From Lathyrus oleraceus (taxonomy: Eukaryota; Streptophyta; Magnoliopsida; Fabales; Fabaceae), in NCBI RefSeq assembly GCF_024323335.1, contig NC_066581.1, forward strand, positions 465,248,027 to 465,312,026: DNA of 64,000 bases, given 5' to 3'. This document shows positions 55,356 through 64,000 of this stretch, in pieces (position 1 is the stretch's first letter; each line of letters starts with the position of its first letter). The position numbers and the translations under genes were made by a program. A model generated the notes under the pieces. It ran no database searches and was not told the DNA's origin. It saw only the letters and a program-made list of their open reading frames with translations.

Positions 55356-58300
55356 TGTAAGACCCTAATTTTGACCCTAAGATCCCTCATGGCATCATGT
55401 TATTGCACAAGTGCATTGCCTCAAGGATCATAGCATGTTTGGCTTCTTAACCCTAGGGTTGGGACTTGTTTGAGTGATATGAGATCACCAAGCATGCTTC
55501 TATTGTATTTTATTGCTTTTCTTATTTGATTACTAACCAAAAGCACAAAAATATGTCACTAACTCTTTTTGTTTTGAAGCTCAAGGGATCATGTGCTCCA
55601 CAATGCTCCTAGGAGGCTCCTAAGCCCAATGCAATGGCTAGATGAAGATGAGAAAAAGCATGACAATGGTCCACAAAGTTCCTAATCATTATATATGTCT
55701 CCCAAGTATCTCAATTTGCCAATTTGATCAAGATAACCCAAGGGGCTTGAAGATTGTTTCCCAAGGAAACCCTAATTTCACTGTGCTTTGACTGTGCCTT
55801 GCCCATGAAGCAATCTCAACCTCTGATCAAATTTAGTCAAGGGGAGTTATTTCGTTTATCATTTTATGCATATATGAGCCTATTTTAGGCCCCTCAATCA
55901 TTCATTCATCAAGATTGGAAGTTTGACTTTGAAAAGTTGACCAGTTAAGTCATTTGACTAAGCTGAGGTTCAATGAGCTATAACTTTTGATGTGTTTGTC
56001 AAATGAAGATGACCCCAAAAGTAAATATGTTCCTAAGAACCATATGAACAACTTTAATGTTCATTAAAAATCCATTTTAATCTTGGAAGGTCATCATTCA
56101 TTTCAAAACATTATAGGTCATTTTGGCTGAAACCCTAATTTTGGGTCAACTTGCCAAGGGCATAACTTTCTCAATTTTTATGATTTTGAGGTGGGACCAA
56201 AGGCATTGGAAAGATTGAGGTGTCTAGTTCAAACATTGTGTTGGACAAAATTTAATAATCCTAAAGTAAATACATGTTTCATTGCAAAACATTATAGGTC
56301 ATCTTTGACCTAATTCATTGAATTTGAAAAAGTACCCAACTTCAAATGCCCATAACGTTGTCATATAAAGTCCAAATGATGCAAACTTTGAGTCTAAATT
56401 TACTATCTTGAAAATATCTACAACTTTGGTGTTGGAGATTGTTTCATTTGAAGCTTGTATCATGAGGTCAGAGGGGTTTGGTCAAGCTTACTTTTGGTTG
56501 ACTCTTTCAAAGTGATTTGAACATGTTTTACACTTGAACATTCCAAGCCAGTCTTGATCAATTTGCACATGTCAAATGGTTTTTTTGTACAACATGACTT
56601 TTATTCCTTATTTCAAGAGCTTTCCAACCATTACTCACAATAGTCATTTGGATCTAGCATTTGAGAGATTCAAATTTTTCTTTATTTATGTGTATTTTTG
56701 ACATTTTATGTTAAAACTTGAGATGCAAGCCTTTTCCATTCTATGTGCATGTCTACATGCTTTCCATATGATCTCAACAAGTCCCTTCAACCATTCATGG
56801 GCCTCTCACACGTCCATAAAGGCCCATGCATTCAAAATTGCAATTCCCATGTACATGAGCAAAGTGTGATGATCAGATGCATTTACCTATAAATAAGGGC
56901 TTCCTCTCCTTCATTTCAGAACCCTTGGGAGATCCCACATGCTGCTGAATTGAAACCACAACCTTCACCAGAGGAATCACTCACCATTTTTCAATATTTT
57001 CGAGCTTGAAATTCAGCAACATTAGTTGAGTTTCAAAGCTAGATTCCTTAGCCAATCATCTTCCCTATATTCAGAGATCAAAAATGAGCAAAAGGCTTGA
57101 AGGATTCGTGGCCAGAAACTCACCATTTTTGAAGGTATAAGCTCAAACAGTTTGGATCTGAAACTCACGATTCAATGTAGTATTCTTGTGTTTTTGTGGT
57201 TCTCTGAAGTCCTCATACTTGAGGCAAACTTTTGGTGCATTTAATTTTCCATTTCAAGATCAATCCGTGTGGACACCATGATTTTCTCCTTCATTTTCTC
57301 TCAATATAGAAAGAATGAGAGGAATCTAATGGTACAGTGATGATCTACACCACATAAGCTTCATTTCCATGCCCTTGTTTTTCATTTTTGATGAGATTCG
57401 TTTTCCTGCAACTTCTGGCCGGATTCTGTTTAGTTGATCGGAGAAGGTGGTGGTTTCCACCACCACCACCACGTGTACTGATCACAGCCATTGGATCTCC
57501 CCCTCAAGATCTAAACTCGTGCATCCATTCAAATTACTTTTTTTAATTCATTGTGTTTCGTTGCTGACTTGAGTACATCATGCACCCTCAGATCCAAGCC
57601 GTGTAACATGCCATGTCATTTAATGAGACGGATCCGGTGGCTTAGCTTTTTTCACTTTATTTCATTTTCTCTTTATTTATTTTTGATTCATTCTATTTTC
57701 AATAATTCATAAAAAAAATTCATATAAGGTCAGAAAAATATGAGACCAACTTTATAATTTTTCTTGAAAAATCTAGTTTCATCTTATGATTGTTAATTAT
57801 TTTTGTGACCTCATTTGATATTTTTCATGAATTATTTTGTTTTTAATGATTTTAATTCATTTTAAAATGCTTTCTGACTTTAGAAAAATAAAAAAAAAAA
57901 TCATAGCATCTTTGGATCATGATAAGTCAATGAAAAATAGTCTCAACAATTTCTTGTTTGTTTTGAGATTATTTGAGATTTTAATTCATATTATGCTATT
58001 TTCGGTTGTTTTTAATTGATTTTAATTGCTTCATGGCTTTAAAAATTTGTGAGAAAATTAGTCAAAGTTTATTTGACTATGTTGAACCTATGAAAATTTA
58101 ATTGGACTTATTGAAGTTGTTTTGAATTGAATTTGAGGTTCAACTTTGTTTGTTTGTTTTTTATTTTTATTTTCTTTTAATTCAAAAATTACCAAAAAAA
58201 TATTATTGACTTCTTGACTTGTTATATTCATTACTCTTCTGTTTGGTGTTGGTCAAGGTTGAGTTAATTCAACTTTGATCAAATTCATTGGATCTTGTGG

Positions 58301-59412
58301 TTTTAGAATCCTTAAGGATCATCACCTAGAGAGATGAACGAATTTGATCAAGGATGAGTTATCCCTTGATCAATTGGGATTGGTTGCTGTCTTCTTACTC
58401 CCCTTCCTTTCACCTTCATCCTTGTCTTTCCCTCAATGGCCAATGAGTTAAAGTATTAAGGTTGGTCTTGACAAATAGAAGTTTAATCTTCTTTGATCCA
58501 AACCAAACTCAACTTGATCCATGATCAAGTGAGTTATTTTATGTCAAAGATAAGTTACTTCTTGGTCAAGTCAATAACCAAAATTCAATATAAGGCCATT
58601 CCCCTCTTGTTTGGCATGACAAGTTTATGGAGCTTGGCTTACTAGTCATGACCTCTAACTTGTGTTCTTTGCCTATATTCTTATTGATCGGCCTCAGATA
58701 GGTGTGACTACTATATTAGTCCACTTACGATTGCTTAACATAGCGCTATATTGTCTTATGACAAGCTAATATAACTCTACTAACTACTAAGTTTAATTTG
58801 AGCTTTTAAATTCTTGTCATTTACTTTTAATGTCATTTATTTCTTGCTCATTATTCATCTTGATTTTCATTTCGCTCATTTGAGCACATATTTTATGTTT
58901 ATATCATTTTTATTTTGCTCATTTTGAGCCCATTATTATATATAAATATATTGTTATTTTGTGTTATTTTGTGTTTGTTTTGATGTGAACCAAAATACAA
59001 AAGGAAAAAGGACTTAGAATTAGGATTCACCCATGCTTAAAGGAGTTCAAGAGCAACTAGGCCTCATGCCTTTAGAATGAAAAATATGTTGAAGAGCAAC
59101 TAGGCCTCATGCCTTTAGAATGCAAAACGTATTGAAGAGCAACTAGGCCTCATGCCTTTAGAATGCTAAAATTCAAAGTTAACCTCAAAGGACTTCTCCT
59201 CAAACTTATTCTTTGTCCATTCCCTTTATTATGTTGTGAGCTTTTTTAATGTGTGCTTTTGTGTGATAGGAATCTCATCTTAAGATTGGAAAAAGAGGAC
59301 CATTGCCATGAGTAGCCAAGTTAAGAGCCAAGCCAAATGGAGATCCTAGGAGCTTGAATTCAAATTATTGATTGCTTGCTTTGTGTGCTAAATCCAAAGG
59401 AAAAAAGCATCT
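55356..59412 (+). repeat. Ogre-like LTR, interrupted or truncated at right
   Basis: It starts TGTAAGACCCTAATTTTG right after copia coding sequence. There is no matching end with a PBS before another LTR begins at 59413. It includes a (GGT)n/(ACC)n inverted repeat near 57446-57472 and a 43-bp tandem repeat at 59051-59166. A 60-codon frame at 57837-58019 is not conserved. I find no gene in it. Confidence 0.7.
59051..59166 (+). repeat. 43-bp tandem repeat, nearly three copies
   Basis: Units start at 59051, 59094 and 59137 with GAGCAACTAGGCCTCATGCC; the third is partial. Differences are confined to the tail of the unit. Confidence 0.92.
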
Positions 59413-62400
59413 TGTAATACCCCAAAATTTACCCTTCATTTTTCTTGGAAGCATGGGATTATGTTTCACATTGCATTAGCATCATACTAGGTCATACTCA
59501 TTGCATACTGCATCAGTGACTTGGGAAATCAGGGCTTGATTGATCACTCCTTACCAGAAGGAGCCCACACAAACTAAGACTGAGAATTGAACTTCATTTT
59601 CCAAATATACAAGTCTCAAGGGGTTTCATATGTCTTATTATGGTCCCCAGTTCATCAGTGGAAGATTCAACGCTCTCAGAGTGTGCATATGGATTTAATC
59701 AGAAATCAGGGTTTCATGGCTATCTGCAACATGCAAGGTTTGGTTGGAAGTGAAGGAGCTTATCCATGTCATGATTGGAGAGGCATCTTGGCCTATGAAG
59801 ACTTACATTTATCTCAGAAAGATCCATTGGTAATCAGTGCAATCAGTCCTAGATCATTTTTGCCCTAAAACTAGGGTTTGGTATAAAATTGGTTTATTTC
59901 TGATTCCTTGGGTAAAACTCTTTTCCATGGCCCTCCATATGTCCACAAGGGTCTACATACAAAAAATCAGCTCTTTATTTTAGCCAAAGGTGCTTCAATT
60001 GACCAATGGAATCAGGAATGAGTCAGTTTGGGAAAAGTCAACTGTGAGGCCAGAAAAGTCAACTCCTGACATTTTGAAAGTGGAATCTCAAAATTCATGC
60101 TTAAGGGAGCCTACATGTGAAATTTGATCAAGGTTGGATCATGGATTCATCATTTAATCAGGAGTTGGAAAAGTTACCAAATTTGGAAATAGTTGACTTT
60201 CCATTTAAGGCAAGTTTTTATGGTTTTTGCACCCACTTTAAGCCCATTTTCCATCAAGATGCAAGCTCCATTTGAAAATTTCTCCAACATGAAAGTTGTT
60301 CTTCTTGTTCCAAGCTTTCTAGAAATATAAAGTTTGTTTCATTTGGATTAAAATTGAGAAAGTTATGCTTGGTCAAAGTAGGACATTATTTTAGAACACT
60401 TAGAAAATTTTCTAATTCCAAAATTTACAAAATTTGTCAAGACTTATGGGCCAATTTTCTTGCACTTCAAGGCATCTTTTGAAAATACTTTCTTCATGAC
60501 ATTCGTACATTGCTACGTCCTCTTTCACATGATTTTGGAATCATCCCATTTGGATCTTTGGTTTGAAAGATACACTCATCTAAAGTTGGTATTATAGACT
60601 GAATTTTTTGATAGCATTTAGGCCAAACTGGCCCAACCATTTTGCAACTATGGGACCTGAACTTTATGGCCATTTTTCACCTCTTTCCACTAATCATTTC
60701 AACTTGTGTTCAACATGAAAGATGTTAAGCTCCATACCCTCTTTCTACTGTTTGCATTGCCTTGCCATTTGGACATGTATTCATCAAGATACAAATCCTT
60801 AAAGTCATCCTGTTGGACTATCTTTGTGTTGCACAAGCCAAACCAAATCAGACCACAAAACCAACCAACACATGCTTTTTGTCTCATTTGGCCATTTGCT
60901 TTTGGTTCACTCACTTAAGTTTTGCTACAATCAGATTTCCTAATACCACCTCACTTTTTGCACCTTTTGCATATAATCCAAACCAACATTCAAAGCCCAT
61001 TAAGACACATTAGACCTACATATTTAAAGTTTAGAAACCCTAATCTGAAGAGGGTGGCTGCAAAAAGTTCAGAGCAAAGCAAGCAAGAGATTTCTCATTC
61101 CTTCCCATTTTCACAAGTTCTAAAATTTCTCAAAGCACAAAGAGCAACCTCATTCCTCCTTCCATTCCTCCACTATCAAGAGGCAGTGGACCTTGCATCC
61201 ACTAGGTAAATATTTTATCACTCACACCATGCCATGCTTATGCTTACTACTTGTTTCTTTCATGCTATCCATCCATGTTTCATTTTAGTTTTCATTTATG
61301 CCATGCTTGTTTGCCATTATTTCCATGCTTATTTTTTATGTTGTTATTGTGCCATGCTTGTCCATGAACCCTTCAATATGAGACATTGCTTTTAAGTTGG
61401 ATTTTGTAACATTTATTTTTTGTTGAATCTGGGTGCATGAAGCCCCCTTGTTGTTCGCTTTTCTACATGTTAGGGCCATTATTTTTAATGAAACAAAGCA
61501 CCATTGTGTTCTACATGTTCCATACTTGAAGTTTGCTTTTTATACCATGTCATTTGGAGCACCATAGCATGAGATATGTTGTGTAGAAGTTGGAGAAAAT
61601 TGGCCTGCATTTTCGTGTGTTTTTCATGAATGCATGGCTGTTTTTTCTTATTCCATGAAGAAGCCACGTGGCTGCATGAAAAGCCATCAGATCGCGCCCT
61701 TGCCTTCCCATCCTGGCCGTTCGCTGCTCTTTTTGTCTTTAGTGACTTATTCCCCACTTGACCATTGATATGTAGTCACATAACTTTTTAAATGAACTTT
61801 TATTTTTTTAATGTCACATGTGATTAATTCCTGGACCGGGCTGGGCTTCAACGCTCAGATGCTAGCTGCACACCTCCAGTCTGGCCCATTATCCCATTTA
61901 TGTTCATTCTTTCTTTTTATTTTTTTAATTTACTTTTATTTTGCTGTTTTGTTTTTAATTCTTAAAAATATTTTATTTGTTCATAAAATATCAAAAAATA
62001 CTTTTCACATACTTTAATGTTTTATTTAATTTATTTAATTTTTATTTTCATATTTCATTTAATGTTAATATTTTATATCAATTATTTATTTCAAATTGTT
62101 CATTTTAATACACATTTTTTCATTTATTTTATTTTCATAACTTAGAATTATTTTTAATTTCTGATTTTTGGAATGAGGGTTGACCAATGTCTCATGGTCA
62201 ACCTGACCTTTCCTTGGGATTTTATTTCCCACTTTTAATTTATTTTGGATTTATTTTTGACCTAGTTTGCTTGGTTGACTTTTCATTTGACTTCTGTTTT
62301 ATTTCAATTAATTTGTACACTAATTTTCATTATTTTTGAAATCTTTTTGGGGGATGATGATGTCCTGACCCTACCTTACTTAGTTTAATTTTTCATAATT

Positions 62401-63065
62401 TATTTGATTAATTTACTATTTATTTGACATTTTTCAAGTTGACTTGAATTTTTGGTTGACTTTTCTATGATTGATGTTTGACTTAGAGATTGCTTAAGGC
62501 AATTGAAGAGATCTCTTGATCCTCCCTTGTTCATCTCATATGCCATGTATTAGAGGCCTTTCACCTTGATTTTATTTGATCCTTGCATCATTTCCCGATT
62601 AAATTACTCATTGATCCTTTGTGTGCATAGTTTCACCTGTCTAATTCATCTGATATTTTTTATACTTGTTTCTTTCATCCATGCCTCTATTGTTTGATTG
62701 CTTAACATGTTTATACTTCTCATGCATTGTCTAATGCTTCATTACTTCATTATTTGATTATTTGATTTGATCATATACTTGTTTAATTATCTGATTTGTC
62801 TGATTAAACTGTTGCCTACTTGTATGTTGTATGAGGCACATATTTCTATTGCTTAATTGCCACGAACAACCCCCATTCATAACAAATGTACCCCTCTCCC
62901 ATGAATTGTATAATGTTTATTCTTTCATTCTTTATTCATATGTTAACATAAGAATAAAACAAACACCCGATAACCTTTTCAAAACAAGATTAAAACCTCG
63001 ATCCAACGTCGAGTATTCATTTCCCAAACTTAACAGAACCATCACGTATTTCATCCATTCTTTTG

Positions 63066-63172
63066 TATGTCGATTGCTTCATGCATCACCATTTCTCTTG
63101 TAAGTCGATTGCTTTTGGCATCGCCATCTACCACCCGTAAGTCGATTGCTTCATGCATCGCCATCTACCCTT
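63066..63172 (+). repeat. Three 33-37 bp tandem repeats
   Basis: Units share GTCGATTGCTTCATGCATC followed by CCATCTACC or a variant. The middle copy reads TTTTGGCATC. Confidence 0.82.
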
Positions 63173-63248
63173 ACCTCTGGTTCCTTTCCTTGCTCCATTC
63201 GTCGATTCTTGTTCCGTTTAGGTAGCACCCATTAGGTAGAACCCTGTT

Positions 63249-63403
63249 GTATGATAACATAGGTAGTATTCCCTTATTCTTTTGTATGATAACATATGTA
63301 GTATTCCCTTATTCTTTTGTATGATAACATATGTAGAATTCCCTCATTCTTTTGTATGATAACATAGGTAGAATTCCCTCATTCTTTGCATGCTAACATT
63401 AGG
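63249..63403 (+). repeat. 35-bp tandem repeat, four to five copies
   Basis: Units start at 63249, 63284, 63319 and 63354 with GTATGATAACATA(G/T)GTAG, followed by a degenerate fifth near 63389. Confidence 0.92.
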
Positions 63404-63674
63404 TAGACGTTCCCATTTGTAAATCCTAACACATAGGTTCATATTGCATGACAACTCTAGGGCAGAGCTTCCTCATTTCTTTATACCTTCCGTGCGTCTC
63501 CGATCCTGTGGCATGTCACTCCGTTCTATTGCATAGAGGTAACTGCCTAAGACTCGATTCAGCGAGCTGCGACACCTGCTGCTAGGATGTGAACACATTG
63601 CCCACTCTCCTTTGACACAACTGGTGTCCTCCTTTGTAAGTCCATGTTTAGATGGCAGCCCGTAGTTAGTCGAA

Positions 63675-63732
63675 CTACGACGACTCTGATTCTCATTCCA
63701 GATGAGATATGTAGGCACGAGATGCGATGTCT
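63675..63732 (+). other. LTR double-hairpin module, first in rightmost LTR
   Basis: CTACG pairs with TGTAG (one wobble); the inner stem is TCTCAT (63691-63696) with ATGAGA (63702-63707). Hairpin B is AGAT/GTCT around GCGAT. Confidence 0.65.
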
Positions 63733-63876
63733 TGCCGAGTTTGACTGACAACTAACAAATCCTTGTTTGTTTTCGCCCTTGTTGTGATTCTTTTCTCTCG
63801 CCCTCGTCGCGATCAAGACTTTCCCTTTCTCTTGCCCTAGTTTCAATCGAGACCTTTGTTCCAGTAGTTAGCCGAA

Positions 63877-63937
63877 CTACGGTTTGCTCTGACTCTCATT
63901 CCAGATGAGATACGTAGGCATAAGACGCGATGTCTTA
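63877..63937 (+). other. LTR double-hairpin module, second in rightmost LTR
   Basis: CTACG/CGTAG outer stem, TCTCAT/ATGAGA inner stem, and hairpin B TAAGAC/GTCTTA around GCGAT (63921-63937), then GCGAG. Confidence 0.72.
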
Positions 63938-64000
63938 GCGAGCACACTCCTCTTTAACCCATAGGTAGCCGAGCTACGAAGACTCTGATTCTCATATTCA

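Larger units (their letters stand above)
59413..64000 (+). repeat. Second Ogre-like LTR, cut by window edge
   Basis: It starts TGTAATACCCCAAAATTTACC and reaches the edge without a PBS. It carries two tandem arrays (63066-63172 and 63249-63403) and two complete double-hairpin modules (63675-63732, 63877-63937) plus the start of a third at 63974. Since modules in the other Ogre LTRs lie 300-800 bases before the PBS, the PBS should lie shortly after 64000. No coding gene is supported. Confidence 0.8.

Noticed and set aside
57446..57472. GGTGGTGG/CCACCACC inverted repeat as a regulatory element
   Set aside because: It is a simple triplet repeat meeting its complement, and chance is a sufficient explanation in one copy.

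Overview
This window looks like repeat-dense plant nuclear DNA from a large genome. The abundance of Ogre-type Ty3/gypsy retrotransposons suggests a legume of the pea/vetch/lentil tribe (Fabeae), though the species is inferred, not shown. I see no convincing host gene, rRNA, tRNA or CRISPR array. Almost everything belongs to long terminal repeat (LTR) retrotransposons, several nested inside one another.

Layout. (1) 1-14529, minus strand: an Ogre element running off the left edge, with a 4.9 kb 5' LTR (9635-14529), primer-binding site, a broken ORF1, an intact gag-protease frame, a 271-bp intron and an intact but edge-truncated RT-RNase H-integrase frame. (2) 14530-17483: unassigned, mostly AT-rich sequence. 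(3) 17484-43986, plus strand: a second, nearly complete Ogre with 4.3-4.4 kb LTRs, ORF1 and gag-pro-pol broken only by in-frame stops, and a repeat-rich 3' UTR. A 5'-truncated CRM-like chromovirus (27474-32395, minus strand) sits inside its gag-pro, joined on one side by a patchwork repair scar. (4) 43987-45972: unassigned A-rich repeat. (5) 45973-55355, plus strand: a decayed Ty1/copia element of SIRE/Maximus type, split in its reverse transcriptase by a 3.46 kb solo Ogre-like LTR (50459-53919) with a GAACC target-site duplication. (6) 55356-59412 and 59413-64000: two further Ogre-like LTRs, the second inserted in or abutting the first and running off the right edge.

In a working Ogre, gag-pro and RT-RNase H-integrase are joined by splicing out a short intron. 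Both copies keep a donor and acceptor in the same phase, and the predicted splice restores one reading frame in each.

The most interesting signals are at RNA level. Ogre-type LTRs here carry repeated copies of a two-hairpin module whose stems differ completely between copies but remain complementary. The plus-strand element's 3' UTR carries about 23 short hairpins with an invariant CGGTAA loop and covarying stems. Upstream of those lie degenerate repeats matching the complement of the element's own primer-binding site. The scar beside the CRM-like insertion preserves three separately templated fragments, a clear footprint of template-switching break repair.
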